Shown here piece by piece: positions 55,691 to 64,000 of a DNA stretch of 64,000 nt (positions within the stretch are counted from its first letter, which is position 1; each line of letters opens with the position of its first letter). The translations under genes and the position numbers were made by a program. Origin of the DNA: Ramlibacter paludis (GTDB taxonomy: Bacteria > Pseudomonadota > Gammaproteobacteria > Burkholderiales > Burkholderiaceae_C). Below the pieces are notes generated by a model that worked only from the letters and a program-made list of their open reading frames with translations, was not told the origin of the DNA and did not search any database. The stretch spans positions 62,001 through 126,000 of the forward strand of contig NZ_JAKLTM010000002.1 of the NCBI RefSeq assembly GCF_022012305.1, in the 5' to 3' direction.

Positions 55691-55726
55691 GTTTTTCGTC
55701 CTCCTCATCCGAGAGCTGTAACACCC

Positions 55727-57412
55727 ATGCCCCTGCCTCCCGCACCGACCAAGCGCGCCGCCATGCTCCCGCCGGAAGCCTACGATGCTCCGGCCCGTTC
55801 CTCGCACAAGGCGGCGCGAAAATCGGAGTCGCCGGCGCAGGAGTCGCTGCTCGCTGAGCATCCCCAGGCCGAAGACGACTTCGACCCGCGCGCGGGCGGC
55901 GGCGACGTGGCCGTCGGCGCCTATGCCGGCGACATCGAGACCTACCTGGACGAGCCGCAGCCGGCGCGCAAGAAGAACGTCACCCTGCCCGCTCCCGCGC
56001 CCAAGAAGAAGAAATCGACCGGCCCGGCCAAGATGTTCGTGCTGGACACCAACGTCCTGATGCACGACCCGATGAGCCTGTTCCGCTTCGAGGAACACGA
56101 CATCTTCCTGCCGATGATCGTGCTGGAGGAACTGGACGGCCACAAGAAGGGCATGACCGAAGTGGCGCGCAACGCGCGCCAGGTGAGCCGCTCGCTCGAC
56201 GCCCTGGCGGGCAGCGAAGGCGCCGACATCGCCCATGGCCTGAAGCTGGACCGCACCGGGCACCGCGAGGCGACCGGCAACCTGTTCTTCCAGACCATGC
56301 CGCTGTCCAACAGCGGGCTGCCGCTGGGCCTGCCCCCGGGCAAGGCCGACAACCAGATCCTGTCGGTGGTGCAGGCGCTGCAGGAAAAGCACACGCCGCG
56401 CGAAGTGGTGCTGGTGTCCAAGGATATCAACATGCGCGTCAAGGCGCGCGCGCTGGGCCTGAAGTGCGACGACTACCAGAACGACAAGGCGCTGGACGAC
56501 CTGGACCTGATGTACTCGGGTTCGCTGGCCCTGCCGCCGGACTTCTGGATCAAGCACGGCAAGACGGTGGAAAGCTGGCAGTCCGGCCACCACACCTTCT
56601 ACCGGATCAGCGGCCCCATCGTGCCCTCGCTGCTGATCAACCAGTTCGTGTTCTTCGAGGCGCCGGGCGAGCCGAGCCTGTATGCCCGCGTGATCGAGAT
56701 CCGCGGCAAGACGGCGGTGCTGAAGACGCTGAAGGACTACGGCCACCTGAAGAACTCGGTGTGGGGCGTCACCACGCGCAACCGCGAGCAGAACTTCGCG
56801 ATGAACCTGCTGATGGATCCGGAAGTCGACTTCGTCACGCTGACCGGCACGGCCGGCACCGGCAAGACGCTGATGGCGCTGGCCGCCGGCCTCACGCAGG
56901 TGCTGGACGACCGCCGCTACACCGAGATCATCATGACCCGCGCCACCGTGAGCGTGGGCGAGGACATCGGCTTCCTGCCCGGCACCGAGGAAGAGAAGAT
57001 GGGCCCCTGGATGGGCGCGCTGGACGACAACCTGGAAGTGCTGGGCAAGACCGAGGGCAGCGCCGGCGAGTGGGGTCGTGCCGCCACCAACGAATTGATC
57101 CGCTCCAAGATCAAGATCAAGAGCATGAACTTCATGCGCGGGCGGACTTTCCTGAACAAGTACGTGATCATCGACGAGGCGCAGAACCTGACGCCCAAGC
57201 AGATGAAGACGCTGATCACGCGCGCCGGCCCGGGCAGCAAGATCATCTGCATGGGCAACCTGGCGCAGATCGACACGCCTTACCTCACGGAAGGCTCCTC
57301 GGGCCTGACCTTCGCGGTCGACAAGTTCAAGGGCTGGCCCCACAGCGGGCACATCACGCTGGCACGCGGCGAGCGGTCGCGGCTGGCGGATTTCGCGAGC
57401 GAAGTGCTTTAG
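55727..57412 (+). CDS. phoH2: PIN-PhoH fusion protein (PhoH2 type), 561 aa
   Basis: Fusion of a PIN ribonuclease domain with a PhoH ATPase. Residues 1-98 are a Pro/Lys/Ala-rich unstructured leader. PIN begins MFVLDTNVLMHDP at about 102, with the second acidic motif VLVSKDINMRVKARALGL. PhoH follows: LTGTAGTGKTLMALAAGL at about 372, and FLNKYVIIDEAQNLTPKQMKTLITRAG at about 474. PhoH2 proteins elsewhere have RNA helicase and nuclease activity. It is monocistronic, with a leader that contains a terminator-like hairpin. Confidence 0.88.
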   Translation: MPLPPAPTKRAAMLPPEAYDAPARSSHKAARKSESPAQESLLAEHPQAEDDFDPRAGGGDVAVGAYAGDIETYLDEPQPARKKNVTLPAPAPKKKKSTGPAKMFVLDTNVLMHDPMSLFRFEEHDIFLPMIVLEELDGHKKGMTEVARNARQVSRSLDALAGSEGADIAHGLKLDRTGHREATGNLFFQTMPLSNSGLPLGLPPGKADNQILSVVQALQEKHTPREVVLVSKDINMRVKARALGLKCDDYQNDKALDDLDLMYSGSLALPPDFWIKHGKTVESWQSGHHTFYRISGPIVPSLLINQFVFFEAPGEPSLYARVIEIRGKTAVLKTLKDYGHLKNSVWGVTTRNREQNFAMNLLMDPEVDFVTLTGTAGTGKTLMALAAGLTQVLDDRRYTEIIMTRATVSVGEDIGFLPGTEEEKMGPWMGALDDNLEVLGKTEGSAGEWGRAATNELIRSKIKIKSMNFMRGRTFLNKYVIIDEAQNLTPKQMKTLITRAGPGSKIICMGNLAQIDTPYLTEGSSGLTFAVDKFKGWPHSGHITLARGERSRLADFASEVL

Positions 57413-57418
57413 GGCTCC

Positions 57419-57444
57419 GTCATCCCCGCGCAGGCGGGGATGAC
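57419..57444. repeat. REP-type hairpin downstream of the phoH-type gene
   Basis: GTCATCCCCGC (57419-57429), loop GCAG, GCGGGGATGAC (57434-57444), a perfect 11-base stem. It is the longest copy of the family seen at 42172-42271 and 45072-45091. It lies between two convergent genes, 6 bases after the phoH stop. Confidence 0.7.
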
Positions 57445-57451
57445 ACGGTGG

Positions 57452-57799
57452 TCAGGGGCGTCGCGTCGCACCGGTCTCGCAGGGCGGACACCGGTCGATG
57501 CGGCTGCCGAAGGGCGTGTAGCGCAGGATCTTCCACACGCCTTCGCGGCCGGATGCGGCGCGCGCGACCAGGGCCGCCGCAGCAAAGCCACCCGCCGTAC
57601 GCACCAGCACGTTGCGGTGGGTGCGCGTGAATTGCCACACACCGATGCCGATGGCCAGCACCAGCCAGTGCTCGCCCGGAAAGCCGTCGCGCGCGGCGTC
57701 CGCGGCCTTGACCTTGTCCAGCGCCGATGCGTCGGCCGGCAGCGCCTCGATCGCTGCAGCCGACGCTTCCGGCAGCAGCGGATGTTCTTCCTTGCCCAT
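57452..57799 (-). CDS. Hypothetical membrane-anchored protein, 115 aa
   Basis: Small protein with a hydrophobic stretch at about residues 43-57 (HWLVLAIGIGVWQFT) and a second at about 66-80 (RTAGGFAAAALVARAA), and a Cys pair near the end (IDRCPPCETG). The N-terminus MGKEEHPLLPEASAAAIEALP is charged then Ala-rich. Start at 57799, preceded by AGGAG. I do not recognise the family. It converges with the phoH-type gene. Confidence 0.6.
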   Translation of the reverse strand: MGKEEHPLLPEASAAAIEALPADASALDKVKAADAARDGFPGEHWLVLAIGIGVWQFTRTHRNVLVRTAGGFAAAALVARAASGREGVWKILRYTPFGSRIDRCPPCETGATRRP

Positions 57800-57880
57800 G
57801 TGCTTCTCCTGAATCTTTGCAGGAGCAAGCATCCGCCTTTCCACGCCGCTGCCAAGTAGGAAAGCAGCGCGACGGAGGCG

Positions 57881-59293
57881 TCAGAAATCGTCGCCGCTGC
57901 CGCCCGAAGCGAGATTCTCGAACTTGGTCAGGTTCTTGATGAAGGCCATCTTCACCGTGCCGGTGGGCCCGTTGCGGTGCTTGCTGATGATCACTTCCGA
58001 GACGCCGGGCTCCTTGGAGTCCTTGTTGTAGTAGTCGTCGCGGTAGATGAACATGATCAGGTCGGCGTCCTGCTCGATGGCACCGGATTCGCGCAGGTCG
58101 CTCATCATGGGGCGCTTGTCGGTGCGGGCCTCGACGCCGCGCGACAGCTGCGACAGCGCGATCAGCGGGCAGCCGAGCTCCTTGGCCAGCATCTTCAGGC
58201 CGCGCGAGATCTCGCCCACCGCCGTGGCGCGGTTTTCCTCGCTCATGCTGCTGGAGGTGCTCATCAGCTGCAGGTAGTCGACCACGATCAGCCCGAGCTT
58301 GCCGCCGCACTGGCGGGCCAGGCGCCGGGCGTTGGCCCGCAGTTCGCTCACCGTCAGGCCGGGCGTCTCGTCGATGTGCAGGGAGATGTTGCGCAGCTTC
58401 TCGATGGCTTCCGTGAGGCGCGGCCACTCGTCGTCGGTCAGCTTGCCGGTGCGCAGGTGGCCCTGGTCGATGCGGCCGATGGAGCCGACGATACGAACGG
58501 CCAGCTGCGAGGCGCCCATTTCCATGGAGAACACCGCCACCGGCAGGCCTTCGTTCAGCGCCACGTGCTCGGCGATGTTGATGGCCAGCGAGGTCTTGCC
58601 CATCGAGGGGCGCGCCGCCAGGATGATCAGGTCGCCGGCCTGCAGGCCCGAGGTCATGCGGTCGAAGTCGTAGAAGCCGGTGGGCACGCCCGTGATGTCG
58701 TTCGGGTTGTCCGCCATCTCCTGCACGCGGTCGAGCAGCTGCACCACCAGGCTGTCCATGCCCTGGAAGCCCTGCTTCATGCGCGAGCCCTCTTCCCCGA
58801 TGTGGAAGATCTTCTGCTCGGCCTCGTCGAGGATCTTCTCGACCGGCTTGCCCTGCGGGTTGAAGGCCGCGGTGGCGATCTCGTCGCTGGCCGAGACCAG
58901 CTTGCGCAGGATGGAGCGCTCGCGGACGATCTCGGCGTAGCGCCGGATGTTGCCGGCGCTCGGCACGTACTGCGCCAGCGAGTTCAGGTAGACCAGGCCG
59001 CCGATCTCGTCGGCCTTGCCCAGGCTCTGCAACTGCTCGAAGACGGTGATGACGTCGGCCGGGCGGCTGGAGTTGATCAGCGCGCCTATGGCCGCGTAGA
59101 TCAGCTTGTGCTCGTAACGGTAGAAGTCGCCGTCGGTCAGCAGGTCGCCCACGCGGTCCCAGGCGCCGTTGTCGAGCAGCAGGCCGCCCAGCACGCTGGA
59201 CTCCGCCTCGATCGAGTGCGGCGGAATGCGCAGCTGCGCCACCTCCCGGTCGCGCGGAAACTCGTCGAAATCGGCGCTCAGGACTGCGGCCAT
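57881..59293 (-). CDS. dnaB: Replicative DNA helicase DnaB, 470 aa
   Basis: Hexameric 5'-3' helicase at the replication fork. N-terminal domain LRIPPHSIEAESSVLGGLLLDN to the linker about residue 165; RecA-like core with Walker A LAARPSMGKTSLAINIAEH at about 215-235, LRANARRLARQCGGKLGLIVVDYLQLMS and the arginine-finger region GPTGTVKMAFIKNLTKFENLA. Full length. It lies downstream of the rpsF-rplI operon in the same direction but after a terminator. Confidence 0.97.
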   Translation of the reverse strand: MAAVLSADFDEFPRDREVAQLRIPPHSIEAESSVLGGLLLDNGAWDRVGDLLTDGDFYRYEHKLIYAAIGALINSSRPADVITVFEQLQSLGKADEIGGLVYLNSLAQYVPSAGNIRRYAEIVRERSILRKLVSASDEIATAAFNPQGKPVEKILDEAEQKIFHIGEEGSRMKQGFQGMDSLVVQLLDRVQEMADNPNDITGVPTGFYDFDRMTSGLQAGDLIILAARPSMGKTSLAINIAEHVALNEGLPVAVFSMEMGASQLAVRIVGSIGRIDQGHLRTGKLTDDEWPRLTEAIEKLRNISLHIDETPGLTVSELRANARRLARQCGGKLGLIVVDYLQLMSTSSSMSEENRATAVGEISRGLKMLAKELGCPLIALSQLSRGVEARTDKRPMMSDLRESGAIEQDADLIMFIYRDDYYNKDSKEPGVSEVIISKHRNGPTGTVKMAFIKNLTKFENLASGGSGDDF

Positions 59294-59400
59294 GGATTCA
59301 CTCTCTCCTCAAACCCGGATTGTCCCGCGGGCTGTAGAAATGTCCAGTGACAACACTGGGGGAATGCTGTGGACAACCGGCCGGAGCCTGTTCAGAAAAG

Positions 59401-59426
59401 AAAAAGGCCGCCCTCGGGCGGCCTTT
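59401..59426 (-). terminator. Terminator after rplI
   Basis: AAAGGCCGCCC (59403-59413) and GGGCGGCCTTT (59416-59426) form an 11-base stem. On the minus strand this ends the rpsF-priB-rpsR-rplI transcript and is followed by five T from 59405 downwards, then more T. It separates the operon from dnaB. Confidence 0.78.
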
Positions 59427-59443
59427 CGTCGGGGCGCGCCGCT

Positions 59444-59896
59444 TTACGCGGTTTCGCCGTAGACGGTGACGTTGATGTCCACCACCACGTCGGTGTGCAG
59501 CGCCACGGAGACGCTGCTGTCGCCGACGGTCTTGATCGGGCCGTTGGGCATGCGCACCTGGGCCTTGGCGACCGGGTAACCCATCTTGGTGAGTTCCTCG
59601 GCGATGTCGAAGTTGGTGACCGAGCCGAACAGGCGGCCGTCGACGCCGGCCTTCTGGGTCAGCTTGACGGTCTGGCCGGCCAGCTTCTCGCCTTGCGCTT
59701 GCGCGTCGGCCAGCTTCTTGGCGGCGGCCTTTTCCAGTTCGACGCGCTTGGCTTCGAATTCGGCCTTGTTGGCTTCGGTGGCGCGGCGGGCGTGGCCTTG
59801 CGGGATCAGGAAGTTGCGGGCGTAGCCGTCACGCACCTTCACGATCTCGCCCAGGTTGCCCAGGTTGATGACTTTCTCGAGCAGGATGACTTGCAT
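59444..59896 (-). CDS. rplI: 50S ribosomal protein L9, 150 aa
   Basis: Large-subunit protein binding 23S rRNA domain V. Standard sequence: [36 protein letters not shown], the long middle helix [28 protein letters not shown] and the C-terminal domain [20 protein letters not shown]. Third ribosomal protein of the operon. Confidence 0.98.
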   Translation of the reverse strand: MQVILLEKVINLGNLGEIVKVRDGYARNFLIPQGHARRATEANKAEFEAKRVELEKAAAKKLADAQAQGEKLAGQTVKLTQKAGVDGRLFGSVTNFDIAEELTKMGYPVAKAQVRMPNGPIKTVGDSSVSVALHTDVVVDINVTVYGETA

Positions 59897-59906
59897 GGCT
59901 ACTTCC

Positions 59907-60188
59907 TCAGATGCGGTGCTGGTCGGAATACGGCAGCAGGGCCAGGAAGCGCGCGCGCTTGATGGCGGTGTTCAGCTGGCGCTGGTAGATCGCGCGCGTG
60001 CCGGTCAGGCGCGCGGGGATGATCTTGCCGTTTTCGGAAATGAAATCGCGCAGGGTGTCGACGTCCTTGTAGTCGATCTCTTCGACGCCGGCGACGGTGA
60101 AGCGGCAGAAGCGCTTGCGCTTGAACAGCAGCGACTGGGTGTTGCGCTTCGGACGCTTGTCCTTGTTGAACTTCTTGAAGGTGGCCAT
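59907..60188 (-). CDS. rpsR: 30S ribosomal protein S18, 93 aa
   Basis: Small-subunit protein that pairs with S6. Core [70 protein letters not shown]. The extra N-terminal basic stretch [19 protein letters not shown] is common in betaproteobacteria. Ten bases from rplI. Confidence 0.98.
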   Translation of the reverse strand: MATFKKFNKDKRPKRNTQSLLFKRKRFCRFTVAGVEEIDYKDVDTLRDFISENGKIIPARLTGTRAIYQRQLNTAIKRARFLALLPYSDQHRI

Positions 60189-60203
60189 GGGGACCTCTAC
60201 GAA

Positions 60204-60494
60204 TTAGATATCTTGCTGAAATGACTGGATGTGCAGGACCGGGTGCTTGCCGTTGCGGAACGCCGCCAGGAAGCCCGTGAACCGGAAGCCGCTGCCGACC
60301 GCCTGCCTGGCAAGGGTCTCGGCATCGGTCCCGAAAGCCACCGCCCGGATCTCCACCTTGACCTGCCTCTTCTGCCCCGCTTCCAGGGCTTCCGACTCGT
60401 GTTCGAGCCGCAGGTCGATGGCTGGCAATCCGGCCGGCGTGTAGCGCAGGGCCTTGGCCTCCGCGATACGGGCGCTCAGGATCGTCTGGTTCAC
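60204..60494 (-). CDS. priB: Primosomal replication protein N (PriB), 96 aa
   Basis: Single-stranded DNA-binding protein that loads PriA and restarts replication. OB-fold: LSARIAEAKALRYTPAGLPAIDLRLEHESEALEAGQKRQVKVEIRAVAFGTDAETLARQAVGSGFRFTGFLAA. The position between rpsF and rpsR is the normal proteobacterial one and explains why a replication gene is in a ribosomal operon. Confidence 0.95.
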   Translation of the reverse strand: MNQTILSARIAEAKALRYTPAGLPAIDLRLEHESEALEAGQKRQVKVEIRAVAFGTDAETLARQAVGSGFRFTGFLAAFRNGKHPVLHIQSFQQDI

Positions 60495-60510
60495 TCCCGG
60501 CTTGCGCCGA

Positions 60511-60876
60511 TCAGGACTGGAACTCCGCCTGCTGCTGCTTGCGGGCTTCCTCGCGCTCCACCGTCTTCATCATCGACGACGGGCCGGTGTCGGCCTTCTT
60601 CTTGACCACGGTGAGGTGGCGCAGGACGGCGTCGTTGAAGCGGAAGGCGTGCTCCAGCTCGTTCATCACGGCCTGGTCGGCCTCGATGTTCACGCACAGG
60701 AAGTGAGCCTTGGCGAGCTTGTTGATCTGGTAGGCCAGCTGGCGGCGGCCCCAGTCTTCCACGCGATGCACCTTGCCGTTGCCGGCGGTGATCATGCCCT
60801 TGTAGCGCTCCAGCATGGCCGGAACCTGCTCGCTTTGATCCGGGTGGATCAGCAAGACGATTTCATAGTGACGCAT
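60511..60876 (-). CDS. rpsF: 30S ribosomal protein S6, 121 aa
   Basis: Small-subunit protein that pairs with S18. [25 protein letters not shown] at the start, [56 protein letters not shown], then a charged tail. I start at 60876; the upstream in-frame ATG at 60960 would place the -10 box inside the gene. First gene of the operon. Confidence 0.97.
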   Translation of the reverse strand: MRHYEIVLLIHPDQSEQVPAMLERYKGMITAGNGKVHRVEDWGRRQLAYQINKLAKAHFLCVNIEADQAVMNELEHAFRFNDAVLRHLTVVKKKADTGPSSMMKTVEREEARKQQQAEFQS

Positions 60877-60948
60877 TCGTTCTCCTTGAGGATTGAAAGC
60901 CGCCTCCGGCGTCAAGACGGGGTGCGGCAAGGGAAGCCCAAGATTATA
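60877..60948 (-). promoter_or_regulatory. rpsF promoter -10 and leader
   Basis: A perfect TATAAT on the minus strand lies at 60948-60943, about 66 bases upstream of the rpsF ATG. No good -35 is seen at normal distance; the upstream hairpin occupies that place. The leader contains a small GCCGC/GCGGC structure that might be a binding site for the S6:S18 pair, which is known to bind its own mRNA in other bacteria. That is a guess. Confidence 0.4.
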
Positions 60949-60961
60949 GCCCGAAAGCACA

Positions 60962-60982
60962 AAGCCCGCCGAAGCGGGCCTT
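60962..60982 (-). terminator. Terminator after the MFS gene
   Basis: GCCCGC (60964-60969), CGAA, GCGGGC (60974-60979), with AAG/CTT at the flanks. On the minus strand this is a GC stem with TTCG loop and TTTGTG tail, ending the MFS transcript 23 bases after its stop. It overlaps the upstream part of the rpsF promoter. Confidence 0.65.
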
Positions 60983-61004
60983 GGAGCTCGATGCAGGGGC
61001 GCCG

Positions 61005-62705
61005 TCAGTCGCGGGCGTAGATGTCCACGTCCTTGGTCTCGCGGATGAACAGCATGCCGATGATGAAGGTGGCGGTGGCCACGATCACCGGGTACCAGAG
61101 GCCGTAGTAGATGTCACCGGTGGCGGCCACCATGGCGAAGGCGGTGGTCGGCAGCAGGCCGCCGAACCAGCCGTTGCCGATGTGGTACGGCAGGCTCATC
61201 GAGGTGTAGCGGATGCGCGTGGGGAACAGCTCCACCAGCATGGCGGCGATCGGGCCGTAGACCATGGTGACCAGGATCACCAGGAAGACCAGCAGCACCA
61301 GGACCATGCCCTTGTTCATCTTCTCCTTGTCCGCCGTCTGCATCAGGCCGGCGGCCTTGGCGCTCTCGCCCACCTGCTTCTTGAAGCCGTCGATGGCGGT
61401 CTTGGACTCGGCGGAGAAGCCGTGGCGCTCGGCGTTGAGCGTCGCCGTCGGCGCCGTGAAGACCTTGTCGCCCAGCGAGATGGTGGCAGGCGAGCCGACC
61501 GGGCCGACCTTGTTCTCGTACGGGATGTAGGCCTGGGTCAGCGTGCGCTTGGCGATGTCGCAGGAGCTGGTGAAGTCGATCTCGCGCGCGATCGGGCTGC
61601 CCTGGAAGGAGCACTGCGCCGGGTCGGCCGTGATGGTGACCTTGGAGGCCTGCTGCGCGGCCACCAGCGCCGGGTTGGCGGCCTTCATCAGCATCGGGAA
61701 CACCGAGAAGTAGGTCAGCGCGGCGATCAGGCAGCCGGCCATGATGATCGGCTTGCGGCCGATCTTGTCCGAGAGCGCGCCGAACACGACGAAGAAGGGC
61801 GTGCCGATCAGGAGCGATGCCGCGATCAGCAGGTTGGCCGTGGTCACGTCCACCTTGGCGATCGTGGTCAGGAAGAACAGGGCATAGAACTGGCCGCAGT
61901 ACCAGACCACGGCCTGGCCGGCGGTCAGGCCCAGCAGCGCCAGGATCACGATCTTCAGGTTCTTCCACTGGCCGAAGGACTCGGACAGCGGAGCCTTCGA
62001 GGTCTTGCCCTCGGACTTCATCTTCTGGAAGGCCGGCGACTCGTTGAGGCTCAGGCGGATCCACACCGAGATGCCCAGCAGCACGATGGACACCAGGAAG
62101 GGAATGCGCCAGCCCCACTCGGCCCAGGCCTTGGGGTCCATGGATTCGCGCACGCCCAGGATCACCAGCAGCGACATGAACAGGCCCAGCGTCGCCGTGG
62201 TCTGGATCCACGAGGTGTAGGCACCACGCTTGCCGTGCGGCGCGTGCTCCGCGACGTAGGTCGCGGCACCGCCGTACTCGCCGCCGAGGGCCAGGCCCTG
62301 CAGCAGGCGCAGCGCGATCAGGATCAGCGGCGCGGCGATGCCGATCGACTTGTAGCCGGGCAGCAGGCCGACGATGAAGGTCGACGCACCCATGATCAGG
62401 ATGGTGACCAGGAAGGTGTACTTGCGCCCGATCATGTCGCCGAGGCGGCCGAACACCAGCGCGCCGAAGGGGCGCACCAGGAAGCCGGCGGCGAACGCGA
62501 GCAGCGCGAAGATGTACTGCGACGTCGGGTCCAGGCCCCCGAAGAATTGCACGCCGATGATGGCGGCGAGGGACCCGTACAGGTAGAAGTCGTACCACTC
62601 GAATACCGTACCCAGGGACGAGGCGAAGATGACTTTCTTCTCCTCTCTCGTCATGGGCGCGTCCGCGCGTGCGGCCATCCCGTCTGCAGTGGAAGCTGTT
62701 GCCAT
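61005..62705 (-). CDS. MHS-type MFS transporter with a large loop insertion, 566 aa
   Basis: Proton symporter of the metabolite:H+ symporter (ShiA/KgtP/ProP) group. [51 protein letters not shown] and [25 protein letters not shown] are hallmarks. Between two helices in the second half a loop of about 110-120 residues is inserted (about 338-460), containing two cysteines (AQCSFQGSP and SSCDIAKR). The same-length enlarged form occurs in other Burkholderiales. Substrate probably an organic acid or osmolyte. Confidence 0.85.
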   Translation of the reverse strand: MATASTADGMAARADAPMTREEKKVIFASSLGTVFEWYDFYLYGSLAAIIGVQFFGGLDPTSQYIFALLAFAAGFLVRPFGALVFGRLGDMIGRKYTFLVTILIMGASTFIVGLLPGYKSIGIAAPLILIALRLLQGLALGGEYGGAATYVAEHAPHGKRGAYTSWIQTTATLGLFMSLLVILGVRESMDPKAWAEWGWRIPFLVSIVLLGISVWIRLSLNESPAFQKMKSEGKTSKAPLSESFGQWKNLKIVILALLGLTAGQAVVWYCGQFYALFFLTTIAKVDVTTANLLIAASLLIGTPFFVVFGALSDKIGRKPIIMAGCLIAALTYFSVFPMLMKAANPALVAAQQASKVTITADPAQCSFQGSPIAREIDFTSSCDIAKRTLTQAYIPYENKVGPVGSPATISLGDKVFTAPTATLNAERHGFSAESKTAIDGFKKQVGESAKAAGLMQTADKEKMNKGMVLVLLVFLVILVTMVYGPIAAMLVELFPTRIRYTSMSLPYHIGNGWFGGLLPTTAFAMVAATGDIYYGLWYPVIVATATFIIGMLFIRETKDVDIYARD

Positions 62706-62764
62706 GTTGTCTCCTCTTGTGGAATCGCGAGTCTCGGAAGCCCGACTGACGGAAGACTGACGGC

Positions 62765-64000
62765 TCAGGGAGAAACCCTGATGGGGTGATCCCTAGGATC
62801 CAGCACGCTCACCAGCCAGGTGACCGCCAGGCCGGCCGGCACGCCGAAGACGCCGGCCGACAGCGGCTGGATGGCGAACCACAGCTCCTGCCCCGGCGGC
62901 AGTCCGAGCGCCGCACGCACGCCGCTTGCGTTGACCAGCATGTAGAACAGCGTGACGGACAGGCCGGCCAGCATGCCCGCGACGGCACCGCGACGCGTGG
63001 CGCCACGCCACAGGATGCCGAGCAGCATCGCCGGCACGAAGGCCGAGGCCGCCAGCGAGAACGACGCCGACACCATGGTGAGGATCTCCGCCGGCTTGGC
63101 CGTGGCCACCAGCGCCGCCACCAGCGCCACGCCCATCAGCGCGAATTTCGACAGGATCACGCGCTCGTGTGGCGGCAGGTCCGGCTTGACCTCGTGGCAG
63201 AAGATGTCGCGCACCAGCGCATTGCTGATCGTGAGCAGCAGGCCGTCGGCGGTGGACAGCGCCGCGGCCAGTCCGCCGGCGGCGACCAGCCCCGAGATCA
63301 CGTACGGCAGCCCGCCCAGTTCCGGCGTGGCCAGCATGATCAGGTCGGCGCCCAGGCGGATCTCGCCCCACTGCAGCACGTGGTCGCCGTTGACGTCGGC
63401 CACCGAGATCAGCGAGCCGTCCACTCGCGCCCACTGCGCGATCCAGGGCGGCAGCGCGTCGATGCTGCTGCCCACCAGGTTGTTCATCACCTCGAACTTC
63501 ACCAGCGTGGCAAGTGCCGGCGCGCTCACGTAGACCAGCGCGATGAACACCAGCGACCACGCGACCGAGGAGCGCGTGGCGGCGACGCTGGGGGTGGTGT
63601 AGTAGCGCGTGAGCAGGTGCGGCAGGCCGGCGGTGCCGACCATCAGGCAGAACATCAGCGCGAGGAAGTTGCGGCGCGTCGTGGTGAACGCTTCCTGCTC
63701 CTGAGGCGTGCCATCGGGATCACCGGCAAAAGGCTGCGCATGCGCGGGCACGCCGCCGAGCGGACGGGCGCGTTCCTGGCTTTCCTGCATGGCACGGGTC
63801 CACGCTTCGCGCGCCGCCGCCGGCGTCTTGGGCAAGGCGGCCAGCGCGCGGCTGGCCTGCAGGACCTCCGCCGAATCGGCGCCCTGCGCCTTCAGCCGCC
63901 GCACCCGCTCCTGCGCGGCGGCGCGCTCGCGCTGCAGCGCGCCTTCCACGTCCTGCAGGCGGGCCTCGTACTCGCGCGCGCGCTTCGCGAAGATGGCCGC
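62765..64000 (-). CDS. Sodium/solute symporter with an EF-hand-like loop (5' end outside window), at least 411 aa
   Basis: C-terminal 411 residues of an SSS-family sodium symporter, probably of the acetate/monocarboxylate VC_2705 group. A charged helical stretch (about the first 80 residues seen) lies before the motif NFLALMFCLMVGTAGLPHLLTRYYTTPS, then VYVSAPALATLVKFEVMNNLVG, AALSTADGLLLTISNALVRDIFCHE and TMVSASFSLAASAFVPAMLLGILWRGATRRGA. The segment DVNGDHVLQWGE (63362-63397) has the exact spacing of a calcium-binding EF-hand. Runs off the right edge on the minus strand, so it is partial at its N-terminus. Confidence 0.82.
   Translation of the reverse strand, partial: AAIFAKRAREYEARLQDVEGALQRERAAAQERVRRLKAQGADSAEVLQASRALAALPKTPAAAREAWTRAMQESQERARPLGGVPAHAQPFAGDPDGTPQEQEAFTTTRRNFLALMFCLMVGTAGLPHLLTRYYTTPSVAATRSSVAWSLVFIALVYVSAPALATLVKFEVMNNLVGSSIDALPPWIAQWARVDGSLISVADVNGDHVLQWGEIRLGADLIMLATPELGGLPYVISGLVAAGGLAAALSTADGLLLTISNALVRDIFCHEVKPDLPPHERVILSKFALMGVALVAALVATAKPAEILTMVSASFSLAASAFVPAMLLGILWRGATRRGAVAGMLAGLSVTLFYMLVNASGVRAALGLPPGQELWFAIQPLSAGVFGVPAGLAVTWLVSVLDPRDHPIRVSP

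Noticed and set aside
55615..55857. A separate 81-residue gene overlapping the phoH start
   Set aside because: After about residue 28 the sequence is a Ser/Ala/Arg shadow of the phoH frame; only a short leader peptide is plausible.

Overview
The window is high-GC chromosomal DNA from a betaproteobacterium of the order Burkholderiales, most likely Comamonadaceae of the Ramlibacter/Variovorax type. The evidence is the rpsF-priB-rpsR-rplI order with the betaproteobacterial PriB, two Bug-type tricarboxylate-binding proteins standing alone, an alaA-hom-thrC-molybdopterin gene chain of the kind found in Burkholderiales, and dense ATGA/GTGA start-stop overlaps. I see no transposase, integrase, phage, CRISPR array, rRNA or tRNA. 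It reads as core and metabolic accessory chromosome, and the genus is inference.

Layout. 1-6123: a secreted unknown, a GspA/ExeA ATPase plus GspB pair, an MFS transporter divergent from an AraC regulator, and a 1-Cys peroxiredoxin. 6120-9103: a sulfide/persulfide module, with a BigR-type thiol sensor and three YeeE/TauE-type membrane proteins on one strand and a persulfide dioxygenase-like hydrolase on the other. 9107-19578: a complete histidine-utilisation locus using the HutF/HutG route. hutC-hutD-hutI-hutG-hutF run leftward and hutU-hutH plus a NitT/TauT-type ABC transporter run rightward from a promoter that contains a HutC-like palindrome. 19709-23870: small unknown proteins, a NUDIX hydrolase, an SDR and an ECF sigma factor with an overlapping four-helix membrane protein. 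23875-29701: a sugar-acid cluster (IlvD/Edd dehydratase, GarR-like reductase, HpcH/HpaI aldolase, LysR, tartrate/malate dehydrogenase). 29880-38822: a lipid kinase, a Cache-domain protein, an idonate/gluconate dehydrogenase pair, a LuxR-type response regulator, an amidase with a Bug protein, and small membrane proteins.

38869-54493 is clpB and a long leftward chain alaA-hom-thrC-mobB-moeA-moaD, then moaE. It is interrupted by a formylglycine-generating-enzyme-like gene on the other strand and separated from clpB by a prolyl oligopeptidase, a MarR regulator, a Bug protein and a PhzS-like monooxygenase. 54565-60876 holds an Mth938-domain protein, PrxQ, a PIN-PhoH fusion, DnaB and the S6-PriB-S18-L9 operon. 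The right end has an MHS-type MFS transporter and a sodium/solute symporter cut by the window edge.

The clearest regulatory signals are the HutC-type operator between the -35 and -10 of hutU, the sigma-32 promoter of clpB, the AT-rich bigR/blh intergenic promoter, and several strong hairpins. The items most worth following are the REP-like palindrome read in frame inside hutH, the FGE-like protein lacking one of the two catalytic cysteines, the tandem small low-complexity proteins, the ECF sigma/four-helix pair, the EF-hand loop in the symporter, and the PhoH leader.
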